DNA from: Tachypleus tridentatus
Taxonomy: Eukaryota; Arthropoda; Merostomata; Xiphosura; Limulidae
DNA length: 64,000 bases
Direction: 5' to 3'
Assembly: GCF_004210375.1 (NCBI RefSeq)
Contig: NC_134830.1
Span: 69,666,326 to 69,730,325 of the forward strand
Part shown: positions 36,640 through 48,184 of the stretch, piece by piece
Layout of the letters: each line of letters opens with the position of its first letter
How positions within the stretch are numbered: position 1 is the first letter of the stretch
The notes under the pieces: model-generated
The model's database searches: none
What the model was told of the DNA's origin: nothing
What the model saw: the letters and a program-made list of their open reading frames with translations, nothing else
Program-made: the position numbers and the translations under genes

Positions 36640-36765
36640 GTCCCCCTGGTTGTAAAACAATAAGTTTACGGACTTATAACCCAAAATCCTGGGTTCGGTT
36701 CCTGGATCGTACACAGCTAACAGTATAATGTGGCTTTGTTTTAAAAACAAACAAACGAACAAAAT
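36640..36765 (+). repeat. SINE-C
   Basis: CCCCCTGGTTGTAAAACAAT, CCTGGGTTCGGTTCC, then ATAATGTGGCTTTG and an (AAAC)n tail. Confidence 0.8.
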
Positions 36766-36825
36766 TTTCTAAATCGTCTGTTTGTTCCATATGCCTACTC
36801 TCTTCAGCTCTAATTCCAACCCTAA

Positions 36826-36950
36826 ACGCCCCCCGGTGGCACAGCGGAAAGTCTGTAGACTCACACCGTTAGAAACTGGGTGTCGATACCCGTGGTTGGC
36901 ATAGCACAGGTGGCCCATTGTGTAGCTTTGTGCTTAATTTCAAACAATTA
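36826..36950 (+). repeat. SINE-B
   Basis: CCCCCGGTGGCACAGCGGAA, GTGTCGATACCCGTGG, and the CCCATTGTGTAGCTTTGTGC tail. Confidence 0.9.
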
Positions 36951-37245
36951 ATCAATCAAAACCCACCCTAAACTAGAGATTACACCTGTCACGTTATTCC
37001 ACAACCCAGCACGATATAATATGCACATTTTCGTTTCGACAGAGCGAGCCAAATATCAAACCAGAAACTAATGAAGATTATGAACTAATATTTGTTTAAT
37101 ATTACTGAGTCCAAACGTAGCGCAAAAACGTTTATACTTTCACTAATGAAATTTTACTATGTACCACGTATGCCACTCAAATCATGGTTAAAAATTAAAG
37201 ACTCCATAATTAAGTGATTGTTTTTACCTCCGTTTTAATTTACAA

Positions 37246-37366
37246 CGTGTGTATTTTCTTATAGCAAAGCAATATCGGGCTATCTGCTGAATCCACCGAA
37301 GGGAATCGAACCTCTGATTTTAGGGTTGTAAATCGGTAGAATTACCGCTGTACTAGAGGGGGACGA
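37246..37366 (-). repeat. SINE-C
   Basis: TTTTCTTATAGCAAAGCAAT, GGGAATCGAACCTC, then TTACCGCTGTACTAGAGGGG. Confidence 0.88.
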
Positions 37367-37496
37367 TATAAAACGTTACGTCTGGTAAAGCATCAGTTAA
37401 GCATACGTATTTCACTGTACGTGAAAAAACAACGCATTATTAGTGTACAAGATAACGCACGTCTACATTACAAATAACATCAATGTTACATCAAAT

Positions 37497-37715
37497 TGAA
37501 TCCCGGTCGCACCAAACGTGCTTGCCCTTTCAGCCGTGGGGACGTTATAATGTGACGATCAATCCAACTATTCGTTGGTAAAAGAGTAGCCCGAGAGTTG
37601 GCGGTGTGTGGTGATGACTAGCTGCCTCCCCTCTAGTCTTACACTGCTAAATTATGGACGGCTAGCGCAGATAGCACTCGAGTAGCTTTGCGCGAAATTC
37701 AGCAAAGAAACAAAC
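37497..37715 (+). repeat. SINE-A, 5'-truncated
   Basis: Begins at GAATCCCGGTCGCACCAAAC and runs through body and tail; head missing. Confidence 0.9.
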
Positions 37716-37864
37716 AATACACCAAATTGCGAATAAAAACAAGAAACAAATCCATTTACAGTGTTGTAAGATCTAGATATGAAAATATAAAATATTAAGA
37801 TTAGAAAGAATGTTATATACTTCTTATGAAAATTCGAAATTTTATCTTCTGTAATTTCCTTCAA

Positions 37865-38680
37865 GATGTGTCACTTTAACGAAAACCGGGGTTAACACGT
37901 GTTTCTAACCACTCTCTGAATAATAATATCTCAATCCATACTACAAATAGTAATATTTTAAGCCTGAATTCCTTCTAAGATTGAGATTTTTACTGAACTA
38001 CTCTTAACTCGATGAATTTAGCACCAACCAAGATTTATCAGCCATATGTAAGTTGATTAAATAATATAATATCGTTTACTCAAATAATTGATAAATCATG
38101 GTTTTTCAGGCACATTGACTTCCGATTATTTACAGTTGTTAAACCAATTAATCAAAGTTTTACATTGTTACATCCTACTTATCTAAGTTGTGCGAATCAC
38201 GGTATGGAACTATTAATAACTTTTTTTAATCATCTGAAGTTCACACATTTTTTAGCATGCAGGCTGCGGATCAAGGATCCGAGGCTCGATACTTGATGGT
38301 GCTAAACTCATGACACACATTTAGCTCTGGATACATTATACAAATTTATCCGAATTTATCTTCTTCGGTTCTAAAAACACCCACTACAAGTGTTTGTTAG
38401 TTAATTTTGAAAATTTGAAAACTGTATTTTTATTATTTGTATGGATGTAATTCACAATACTGTGATGGTGCTACAAGATAAATAAAAAACTGGGAATTTG
38501 AGAACCTACAAATGAGGATTGGGAAAAAGTAAGCAAACAAAGCTGGATATGCTAAAGACATTATTTATTGAAACTATATACTCCTTATTTTAGTTCTATG
38601 CTGTTACATAGAATTAGATTTGGTGCAGTAAAAATAATAATTTGTATTCTCTGATAGATTGTTCAGGCAGAGTATTCATA
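37865..38680. other. Spacer without recognisable gene
   Basis: AT-rich. A short SINE-like block (GGATCAAGGATCCGAGGCTC) near 38274 resembles one at 51740. Confidence 0.4.
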
Positions 38681-38737
38681 ATGAAACTTTGTAGAATGGA
38701 CGGCAACTGCCTGTTGTAGAGACACAAGTGTAGAAGA

Positions 38738-38773
38738 CAACGTTACGAAAGTTTTCCGCCTTTTGTATTCAAG
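38738..38773 (-). ncRNA. Degenerate hammerhead-like motif in repeat L
   Basis: On the minus strand this is CTTGAATACAAAAGG, then AAAACTTTCGTAACGTTG, the decayed counterpart of the motif at 40870. The GAAA box is disrupted (CGTAAC). Confidence 0.4.
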
Positions 38774-39932
38774 TCAGTGTGTGTGAAACGCAAACGAACT
38801 TGGCAGGGAATTAGTTTAGAGAGAGAGAAGTCTCAAGAATTCTCTCCCGAACAGGGGTGATCAGGAACGTTGTGGTTCTTCTTCGTCCCCTCACGTGAAA
38901 GATTATTTAACTGTGCTTGGAAATTTGCCTGTATTTAATTTTTTTTACTTATTTAAGGTGATGAAGTGTGATGGGGCATTATAAAATTGACGGGCGAGAA
39001 AAGGGGGAACGAAACAAAGGCGGCACCGGAGGAGTGAGCCAGGCCAGAGCCCGACAAGCAGATATCAACGTAAAACGGTCCGATTCAGGGCTGGTCAACA
39101 GTGTTGCCTTGGCTGGGATCTATAGATCCAATGCATGAGATTTGAATGTGGGGAGAAAATGGAGTGTCCCGAGAAAGCCCACTTTCACATGACAGGCGCT
39201 CAGTGTGTGTGTAGGTGTTGTCGGTCTTTTATAGTGTCCTGGTGAATTGTGGAGAGCGTGTTATGATTGGTTGGTTTATCACTGTTTCTGATTGAAGGAG
39301 AAATTTTCTGTAGATTCAACCAATGGCAACCACAGGTTACTCCATTAAACCTTCACTAAACAGAGATTCTAGATTAGAGGTGAGTAGCCTGTGGCTGCCA
39401 TTGGTTGAATCTAGATGAACTATATCCTCCAGTCAGAAACAGTGATAATCCAACTCTCAGGCATTGGATCTTTAGATCCCAGCCAACACTATTGCCCAGG
39501 GTCGTTTTGCGTTGATACTTACATTAACGTCTGCTTGTCTAGCTCTGGCCTGGCCAACTTCTTCGGTGTCACCTTTGTTTCGCTCTTCTCTCCCGACAAT
39601 TTTATAATGTCCTATCTTCACTTCAGACCTCAAGCAAGCAAAAGTTAAAAATTAAATAGAGGCAAAGTTTCAAGTACAGTTAAACAACATCTCACGTGAG
39701 GGGACAAAGAGGAACCACAAAGTTCCTGGCCACCCCAGTTGGAGAGAGAATTCTTCAGACATCTCTCTCTCTAAACTAAACCCCTGGCGCGTTCGTTTGC
39801 GTTTGCGTTTGCACACACACTGACACTTGTGGTCAAACAAAGTGCCCAGACAACATAAACAATCAACGGACAACTTTCAACAGAAAACTACAGAAATACC
39901 GTCGAGTCCAGAAACAGCCAGAAAAAACACGA

Positions 39933-40304
39933 ATGCAGATTCAGGCAACTCCCACTGTTAACAACACATCAAGACTTAACAATCCAAGGAAGACAAGTAA
40001 TAGTTCCTGCCAGACCTCAGTTCCAGTTTCACGGAATACAACCACCAGCCAGACTCAGACCATTCACATGACAACTATCGACGCGTCAGTTCAAACAGAG
40101 AACCAGACCACAATCACTCAGAAAACACAAACGAAAATTACAAGAAGAAACAAAGCATCCCAGACCGATGAAGAACAATTCACCGAAGAAGAACAGCCAG
40201 TCGATTCACCACCAAGCTTACGTTTTTCTCCATTACCACTGGGCATCAGGTGTGGACACAAGTTCAACCTGAACTTCCTACCTGTTCTACAAGACCGCAG
40301 CTAG
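39933..40304 (+). CDS. Small ORF with Gln-Thr motif ladder, inside the composite element
   Basis: The 123-residue product begins MQIQATPTVNN. No domain is recognisable; residues 20-90 are Ser/Thr/Gln-rich, polar and probably disordered. A QT dipeptide recurs at about residues 27, 40/42, 54, 66 and 77, roughly every 11-14 residues, in contexts such as SCQTS, TSQTQT, DASVQTE, QKTQTK and KASQTDEE. These resemble the QT-anchored motifs bound by dynein light chain LC8, for which regularly spaced arrays are known. An acidic patch (EEQFTEEEQ) follows, and residues 92-123 lose the pattern. The ORF lies between the two direct long repeats R1 and R2, where a PLE protein would sit. It could be a gag-like or ORF1-type fragment, or a chance ORF; there is no codon or homology proof. 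Confidence 0.45.
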   Translation: MQIQATPTVNNTSRLNNPRKTSNSSCQTSVPVSRNTTTSQTQTIHMTTIDASVQTENQTTITQKTQTKITRRNKASQTDEEQFTEEEQPVDSPPSLRFSPLPLGIRCGHKFNLNFLPVLQDRS

Positions 40305-40869
40305 CAGTTTTCCTAGTTACCAGCCACATGTATACTATTGCTACAATCCAATAGCTTTCTTTTTCATTTCAATATGCATTAATAGCCATGATTTTCTTCC
40401 CAGCTATTTCTGGGCACGGTCTGGATAGATTTTTCGGCGCCCAGGTCGTGAAAGTGGGTTTTCTCGGGGCACTCCCGTTTCCTCCCACACCTAAATCTTT
40501 GGCATTGAATCTTTAGATCCCAGCCAAGGCAACATTCTTACCTGGTCCTGAAAGGAACCGTTTAATTCAATATTTAGTAATCGCCAGCCGTCAGGTTATT
40601 CTAACCACGGGCTCTGACCTCTTTTACTTCCCTTATCCAGGTCTTCCTTCTCACGTGTCACTTTCATATCCTCCACCTCACTTCTTCATCTTAAATAAGT
40701 TAAAATAAAAAAAGGCAAACTCCCATGTGAAGTTCAATAATCTTTCACATGAGCAGACGAAGAGGAACCACAACGTTCCTGACCACCCCAGTTGGAGAGA
40801 GAATTCTTGAGACTTCTCTCTCTCTAGACTAAATCCCTGCCAAGTTCGTTTGCGTTTTACACACTTTGA

Positions 40870-40900
40870 CTTGAAGACGAAAGACTTTCGAAACGTCGTC
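40870..40900 (+). ncRNA. Hammerhead-like motif in repeat R2
   Basis: CTTGAAGA, stem II-like CGAAAG/CTTTCG, then GAAA, AC-GTC-GTC with a canonical GUC cleavage triplet ending at 40900. The first box is CUUGAAGA rather than CUGANGA, so it may be a variant or inactive form. Confidence 0.45.
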
Positions 40901-40979
40901 CTCTATCTACACTTGTGTCTCCACAACAAGCAGTTGCCGTCCATTCTACAAAGTTTCATCAAGAATTTCTAGTTTGAAT

Positions 40980-42340
40980 AAGTAATGTCTACTTGTTGTG
41001 TTTCCTTACTTTTCATGATCCCTATTTGCAGTTTTTTAAATTTCCAAATTTTTATTTATCCTGTTTGCTGGTTTCTTTATGCTGAACTATGAGCAAAGAA
41101 TAACTTTACGCATTGTAGTGATACTAAACATAGCTAGTAGCTCTCTGTTACGGTTCATGATAATTTACTGCAGCTATTGACTATTTGTTCACATTAGTTC
41201 TAGATGTAAAATGTTAAGCTGCAGCTTGATATTGTTATAGTTTCCGTGTAACTAAGTTTTCTATATATATAAAGCATAACAACGAATAAATATATGCCTA
41301 GACTAATACATAATCCTAAGAAAGTGCATATACTATTTGAGCAGTACAAAAGCAACCTTTACAAATAAAACAGATATGTCTAAAACATCGTTTTAAATAA
41401 ATCTTATTGTCTTATAAAGTAATTATTCTACGAATACATGTAATAAAATGTAATATTATGCGTATTGAATTTTCACTCCTTTACTTCACATATAATATAG
41501 GGACTGGCTTCCCAAAGATATCGACTGCAGAATGTACAAAACATTGAGTATTTACATGCTACAGGCATCTAATGTTCAACTATTATTGGCTGGTAATTCC
41601 TGTTTCACCCTCTACTTCAGCTTTTCAAAGGAGAACCAGATGATTGTGAGCAAGGTAAGTTCAAGGTATAATGATGCCATCAATACCACTAAAATGATGA
41701 TGTTTTTAGCTCAAGTAAAATATAAAAGGAATTAATTGACTTCTCAACACCTTTAAGTACTTCAGTTAGTATTCTACATAACCTTTGAGTGCCACATACC
41801 AAGCTGTTTTTATTGTAGACTGGCAAAAGAATAATAATAATTACAAAGGGCAATTTTGAGTGGAATTTCATTTCATTGTAAGTCTAACATTTCACACATA
41901 TTTTTTGTGTATTTTCGTATGTATACAGCCTTATAGTCAAAACTACATATTTTAAAATGTTACTTAAAATTAATCTTTACTCTAAAACGTTTTTTCCCTA
42001 AACTTTTGTGCAATTCCTGGCGATCCCTATTATGAACCACTATCATGATTTATAATACTCTTATGTAGTTTCTTTGTCCTGTTCATCTTATCAGTCGTTA
42101 AATTAATATAAATTAACACATTCCTTATAATATATTGTTAGTGCTTATTGAAATAAATTAAAATTTTTAGCTATAAAGAACAGTTTGTTGTATTGTGATG
42201 ACAGCCTAAGGTATTTGTTTAATTTGTATTATATTTTACTGCTCTTATAATAACTCATTAATATCGTTAGGTTTGAAAAGTGTCTAATACAAACATACAT
42301 ACAGAAACGATATTACTGTATCTATTTTAGTGTATGCTTA
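40980..42340. other. Spacer without recognisable gene
   Basis: AT-rich; short ORFs only. Confidence 0.45.
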
Positions 42341-42342
42341 GA

Positions 42343-43506
42343 TATACTCTTCAAAAAAAGAAACGCAAAAGGCAAAATTTGAGACATATTGTTAACAAGT
42401 TTATTCCGGGTAGTTCTGTATGACATGTGTGAAACTTTGCACATTCACTGCTGAACATCCAAAGTCTGCAAAGGCGAAGTCCACGCTCACTAGTTGAAGT
42501 TTAACGTCACTCAACGTCAATAAAGAGTATACCCCCCGTGAGCATCAATAACTTCTTGGCATCTCCTGCCCATGGAAGCGATGAGATGACGAATTACATC
42601 CTGTGGAATGGCTGTCCACTCAGCCTGTAAAGCTGCTGCAAGCTGAGGTAGAGTCTGCGGTTGAGGTTGTCGCCGTCGCAGACGTCGGACCAACTCGTCC
42701 CAAAGATGTTCGATGGGGTTTAAATCTGGTGATCTGGAGGGCCAGGAAAGAATGTTGATGTTGTGGTGTCTCAAAAAGACAGTGGTAAGTCGGGCTGTGT
42801 GAGGACGGGCGTTGTCATGTTAAAAACGTCATGGACGTTCACCATGATGGGTTGCACATGGGGCCTAAGAATTTCGTCGACGGTTGCGTACGGTCTGATG
42901 GGAAATCCTACGCAGCCCTGATATGGTTGAGGCAGTAGACGTCGCAGTGGTGGTTCTATCCCGAAGGTGACGTAACCGGATGTAGCGATCTTGTGCGGGC
43001 GTGGTCACACGAGGTCTGCCAGATCGTGGACGGTCACAAGTTGATCCATGTTGTTGGTGACGATTCCATAGCCTTGTGATGGTGCTTGGGTGGACATTCA
43101 CAGCTCTGGCAACATCTGATCGGGATTCGCCTGCTTCCAAGCATCAACCAATGGCGTTGTTGCGTTGTGCTTCAGTCAGTCTTGGCGTAACTGTATTGCG
43201 TGTCGGTGGCTTAACACTGAGGTATGGAAACCGAGAACCCGTCACTTTTATAAGGATTTTGCACATGTTGCACTTGCAGAACATGCAGATCTCTCAAACA
43301 AATTTATTGGACACGAATGCGTTTTGACGAAAAATCCGATGTTTTCCTCCGTTTTCAAAGTGCACAACTTTTATTGTCATTTTGGTCTGACAATCAGTGC
43401 CTTAACACGTGTAACATCACATACTCTGAGCTTGTAACGTTATTATATATGTTTCTCTTTAAAATAACAAAATATCCCTTTTGCGTCTCTTTTTTTGAAG
43501 AGTATA
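42343..43506 (-). mobile_element. Tc1-like transposon, internally deleted
   Basis: The ~1.16-kb element has 30-base terminal inverted repeats: TATACTCTTCAAAAAAAGAA at 42343 and its complement ending at 43506, including flanking TA. The transposase reads on the minus strand and is split by a deletion and stops. Confidence 0.92.
42517..43140 (-). pseudogene. Tc1-family transposase, deleted in the middle
   Basis: The N-terminal part (43140 to 42865) is a paired-type helix-turn-helix: SRSDVARAVNVHPSTITRLW, then RPRSGRPRVTTPAQDRYI. The C-terminal part (about 42855 to 42517) contains the second catalytic Asp in HDNARPHTARL and the third acidic residue in PDLNPIEHLWDEL, ending GGYTLY. Between them most of the segment carrying the first catalytic Asp is missing, and a TAA precedes HDNARPH. 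Family length is about 340 residues; only about 200 remain. Such copies cannot transpose themselves but may be mobilised in trans. Confidence 0.92.
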
Positions 43507-43654
43507 TATTAAAGGGTATACGCATGTTCGTCACAGCAGCTCAAGACTTAGTACTAAAATCATTGAGATGAGTGTATAATTTTTTAAATAAAAAATTATG
43601 AAGTAAGAACTAAAATATCAAAAAGTAAGGAAAAAAGGTAGGAATGGATGGAAT

Positions 43655-43745
43655 GTCTACGAACTTACAATGCTAGAATCCGGGTTTCGATACCCGTGAT
43701 GGGCAGAGCACGGATAGTCCACTCTATAGCTTTGTGCTTAATTAC
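43655..43745 (+). repeat. SINE-B, 5'-truncated
   Basis: GAACTTACAATGCTAGAATC, GGGTTTCGATACCCGTGATG, then the TAGCTTTGTGCTTAATTAC tail. Confidence 0.88.
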
Positions 43746-43774
43746 AAGCAACAAACATTTCATTTCGTTTGAAG

Positions 43775-43895
43775 AGTCCCCGCTAATACAGTGGTAAGTC
43801 TACGGATTTACAACGCTAAAATCAGAGGTTTTATCCTCCTTGGTGGACTCAGCAGATAGCCCGATGTGGCTTTGCTATAAGAAACACACACACTC
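43775..43895 (+). repeat. SINE-C
   Basis: CCCCGCTAATACAGTGGTAA, then ACTCAGCAGATAGCCCGATG and a CA-rich tail. Confidence 0.9.
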
Positions 43896-44786
43896 GTTTG
43901 AAGAATTACCAAGTCACAAAAAGCACACAAAGTAAGAGTGGGAGGAACAGTAGCCACACCTACTTTAAGGTTGTACCGTTTCAAAAACCAATAAATTGTT
44001 GTAATGTTATCCCACCCATTTCTACCTTTTCCCATACTTTTTGTTGCTCTCGTTTCTACTTTTTAATTTTTATTTAATTTATTTTACATTTATTTATGTA
44101 TATAACATGTAAAAGTATGCATAAAAAAACAACTGAAAACGTTTTCAAAAATGTAAGTTCGAGAATAATAAAAACATTTGAAAACAAGAATGGATATTAC
44201 TACTTGTCACATAGCTACAGGACAATACGATGTGTGGAACTACAAATAATTTGTAACTTAAATATGGCATACCCCTCCTTTCTTTTCCTTATGTTAGTTA
44301 CATATAAGGATAACTAGCCATAATAACCCAAAAACAAGGACAAACGAACGTGGAGAAAAGCATCAATAAGAAATCACCAACCAGCTTAAATTAAACGTTA
44401 ACACTGCAAGCGACGGAAGCTCAAAAAACGTAAAATAAGGACAAGAAACTGTGTATCGTTCTGCTCATGACACATATGTCAGACGTGATGTTGGAATTAA
44501 GTTGGCCTTATAACTACCATAAGAATTTAATCTTATTCCGCATACCAACTTCACTTATATTTCGATTTCAACCTAGTCTTACATTGTTGTATGATAAGAA
44601 AGAGAGGACATGAGGCTCGAACCCTCAAATGAACCTTTTTAAAGTTTTTGCACAAACATTTGTACCAGGGAATTTCACATTTGTTAAGCTAAATACTCAT
44701 CTACTCCTGAACTACTTTAAAACAACGAGAAATGCATTTACTTTTTCGTTATTCGTTCAGTAACCGTTGTAATATACTTGAATGGT

Positions 44787-45056
44787 TTGGTTTGAATTTC
44801 GCGTAAAGCTACACAAGGACTATCTTCACTAGCCGTCCCTAATTTAGCAGTGTAAGACTAGAGGGAAGGCAGCTAGTTATCACCACCCACCGTCAACTCT
44901 TGGGCTACTCTTTTACCAACGAATAGTGGGATTGATCGTTACATTATAACGCCCCCACGGGTGAAAGGGCGAGTATGTTTGGTGTGACAGGGATTCGAAC
45001 CCGCGACACTCGGATCAGGAGTCGAGTGCCTTAACTACCTGGCCATACCGAGCCCT
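44787..45056 (-). repeat. SINE-A, full length
   Basis: Reverse copy with tail, body, B-box complement GGGATTCGAACCCG and head complement GGCCATACCGAGCC. Confidence 0.93.
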
Positions 45057-45059
45057 ACT

Positions 45060-45945
45060 TGGAAGGCATTTATCAAGTATATCATTTAGAAATTGGTGAA
45101 TGAAAATATGTCCCTTTTTAAACGATTCCTAGCTTCTCACCTGTTTATATCAACAAAAATCCTTCATTTCCTGAATTTTATAATTTAAAGCCAATATTAA
45201 ATCATTACTAAACAGAAAATTTGATTACTATCAGATTGAATTATTTCGTATAATCAAGCGGAGTTAATATTATACACCTTTTACTATCCACAACACTTAT
45301 AAGGCTGTGTGAATATATGTGTATTACTCACAACAAAGTGCAGTTTTTGAGGTTAACAAATCAAGCTGTTGTTCGGGGAATCTTCTTTTTGTTGTTTTGT
45401 TATCATTCGAATAACGAAAACCGTGACATCTCATTGCAGCCCACCAAGTTCCCCGAATTCAGCTCATCGGCTCAGAAACTGGACGTTTTTATTCTAAAAC
45501 TATTTTTCTAAACTACAATAGTTAGTTCAAGATAAATGAAATCTAACTTCTGTAGTAAATAATGGTTGAACATGTGTGACTGAAGAAATTAATCAAACTA
45601 TGTTTTTATTTTTTTGTAAAGAAATAAAAGAAATCCCAACGTTTTTCCTTATTATTAAATTATTTGTATTCGCCGAATATTGAGAAGTTTTTCTTTCTGT
45701 GTGAAGTTTTTTTATTTTCAAGGATTCAATGAATATGGTGTTAACAGAACAATATCTTTGTGGCAATTAGAATTTATAGTTATAGGAAAGTGTGGGTCAC
45801 ATTCATTATAAATCTACAGGCTTACTTAGCAGTCATGAATTAGTTACACTTACCGAAAAATATTCACGATCTCTTTAAATGACAGGGCAAGTTTGCAAAC
45901 TTATGACGTTAAAAGTCTGGATTTTATTCTCCATGGTGGATGACC
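45060..45945. other. Spacer without recognisable gene
   Basis: AT-rich; the 64-residue ORF at 45317 has no recognisable motif. Confidence 0.45.
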
Positions 45946-45947
45946 CG

Positions 45948-46310
45948 ACATGGCCAGATGGTAAAAGCGCTCGACTCGAAATCTGAGGGTCGCGGATTCG
46001 AATCCCTGTCACACCAAACATACTCGCCCTTTCAGGCGTGGTGGTATTATAAGGTGACTGTCAATCCCACTATTCGTGTGTGTGTTTTCTTATAGCAAAG
46101 CCACACCGTGTTATCTGCTGAGTCCTTCGAGGGAAATTGAACCCCTGATTTTAGCGTTACAATTCCGTAGTAGCAGGAGACCCCAGTATTCGTTGGTAAA
46201 AGAGTAGCCTAAGAGTTGGCGGTTGGTGGTGATGACTAGCTATCTTCCCTCTAGTCTTACACTGCTAAATCAGAAACGGCTAGCGCAGATAGCCCTCATG
46301 TAGGCAAAGA
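45948..46310 (+). repeat. SINE-A split by a nested SINE-C
   Basis: The head and first half (45948-46074) and the second half (46186-46310) are one SINE-A interrupted at CCCACTATTCG. The same 11 bases reappear, slightly changed, as CCCAGTATTCG after the insert. Confidence 0.92.
46075..46185 (-). repeat. SINE-C nested in SINE-A
   Basis: Reverse SINE-C (TTTTCTTATAGCAAAGCC, then CTGATTTTAGCGTTAC) flanked by an ~11-bp target duplication. It inserted later than its SINE-A host. Confidence 0.88.
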
Positions 46311-46319
46311 GGCTGGTTC

Positions 46320-47055
46320 CGTACGTCCAAAATTGTTCGAGAATTAATCTTATTTGGATCTACTCTGAACATCTGTTTCAAATACACGGAGGTCGTTATT
46401 CACAGACCTTAATTTCTGGGCAACTATTTACTTCATAACTTGCACGATGCAAGTTCGTTGATGCCGTGGGACCATGATCCTGCGACATGTGGTCGAAATA
46501 ACTATGTGATGAATTAACTAGTCTGGTGACCTACTCTTTCATAAACCTTCGTGTTTCTAAACATTAGTTGTATTATTTTTTGTGATGGATCGGCTAATAG
46601 GACGAATATAAATACAGAGAACCTAAACACACGTAATTTTAATTTGTCTTTTTATCCAGATCCTTACTTTTAATATTTCTAAACCGATATCTTATACAAA
46701 TCTTGTTGTCCGCTGGACAATAATGGGAAAGAGAGATGCACAACATATCTTTACTTATGTGTTTCTTTTCAGTGCAAGTTTTTTGAAACAAAATCACTGT
46801 AATTATTAGTCTTCAATCAGACATGAAGTGTTACATTATTAAAACAGCTTGGCAAAAGAGAAATTTGTTTTCAATTAAGAAACACGTGTAACGTGTTCAG
46901 CTTGAAAAACAACAGTTATTAATAAAATATATACACTACTGCCGTTTCGATCTTTTAGTAGTCATGTAAAATTTGTGAGATGACTGAAAATTTTAAACAG
47001 ATTTAAAGAAACTTTTCTGTCCAATAGTATTTATTTCAAGTGGTCTTCCTGTAAG
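46320..47055. other. Spacer without recognisable gene
   Basis: AT-rich; no ORF with family motifs. Confidence 0.45.
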
Positions 47056-47058
47056 TCT

Positions 47059-47335
47059 GGCCTGACAGGGCCAGGTGGTTAAGGCACTCGACTCGTAATC
47101 TGAAGGTCGCGCGTTCGAATCCTTATCATACCAAACACGCTCGCCCTTTCAGTTATGGGGGCGTTATAATGTGAAGGTCAATCCCACTATTCGTTAGTAA
47201 ACGAGTAGCTCAAAAATTGGCGGTAGGCAGTGATGACTAGCTGCCTTTTCTCTAGTCTTACACTGCTAAATTATGGACGGCTAGCGCAGATAGCCCTCGT
47301 GTAGTTTTGCGGGAAGTTCAAAACAAACCAAAGTC
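47059..47335 (+). repeat. SINE-A, full length
   Basis: Head GGCCTGACAGGGCCAGGTGG, B-box GCGTTCGAATCC, body and tail. Confidence 0.93.
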
Positions 47336-47661
47336 CTGTAAATCTAAACGGCTTGACCTTTCAAATTGATAATAATCGTAATAAAAACACTTTGGTCAGA
47401 TTTAACTCAGATGTGCCTTTTTTTTTCTTTTATGCATTATTAGCCCCAAATTATCGGCCTGTTTTTTATGACACTCACTACCTATACTTTTCACATATTT
47501 CAACATATTAAATAATATCATTATTTTGCATGTTATAATATCTGGTGTAAAGAACTGACTAAAATATATGGCGCAGTTACTCGTTTTCTTTTTAAAATAA
47601 ATGGGGAATGCCAGCAGTAATTAAGGGTTACTGGCAATAAAGATGGCGTTCTATTTTTTTG

Positions 47662-47765
47662 TCCCCCAGCAATAAGTTTATGAACATACAACTCTAAAAT
47701 CCGGGGCTCGGTCCTTTGCGGTAGACAGAGCAGGTAGCTCAATATGGCTTTGTCATAAAACTGTC
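47662..47765 (+). repeat. SINE-C
   Basis: GTCCCCCAGCAATAAGTTTA, CCGGGGCTCGGTCC, then CAATATGGCTTTGTC. Confidence 0.75.
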
Positions 47766-47911
47766 AGTCATTATTTTTTATTGACTCATAAGTTACGAGG
47801 GGCTCTATAACAAAAAAAAAAAAATTTAACGCAGAAACAGTTTAGAAAAATAAGTTTAAAAGTTCAAGTAACTCTCATGGATCCCTTCATTATATAAATA
47901 TACATCAGTTT

Positions 47912-48178
47912 TTGTTTCTTTTGATTTTCGCGCAAAGCTACACGAGGGCTATTTGCGCTAGCCATCCTTAATTTAGCGGTGTAAGACTAGAGGGAAGGCA
48001 GCTAGTCATCACCATCCACCGCCAACTCTTGGGCTACTCTTTTTACCAATGAATAGTGTAATTGACCGTCACATTATTACGCCCACACGGCTGAAAGGGC
48101 GAGCATGTTTGGTGTGACGAGGATTAGAATCCGCGACCCTCAGATTACGAGTCGAGTGCCTTAATCACCTGGCCGTGC
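47912..48178 (-). repeat. SINE-A, full length
   Basis: Reverse copy from GATTTTCGCGCAAAGCTACA to the head complement CACCTGGCCGTGC. Confidence 0.93.
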
Positions 48179-48184
48179 ACATCA

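Larger units (their letters stand above)
38686..40970 (+). mobile_element. Composite PLE-type element with inverted and direct long repeats
   Basis: Three copies of one long repeat are present. L (about 38686-39350) is inverted relative to R1 (about 39380-39840) and R2 (about 40430-40970). L and R1 form a giant imperfect palindrome centred near 39362; R1 and R2 are direct repeats flanking a ~590-bp internal region with one ORF. Shared blocks include GAGAGAGAATTCTT, GGATCTTTAGATCCCAGCC and CGTCCATTCTACAAAGTTTC. Direct repeats plus one inverted copy is the arrangement typical of Penelope-like elements. No RT is present, so this copy would be non-autonomous. Confidence 0.7.

Noticed and set aside
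39415-39648. 77-residue plus-strand ORF in repeat R1
   Set aside because: It lies in the inverted repeat, has no conserved counterpart in R2 and no motif.
42517-43506. Plus-strand ORFs at 43076-43571
   Set aside because: They are antisense to the Tc1 transposase remnant and its TIR.
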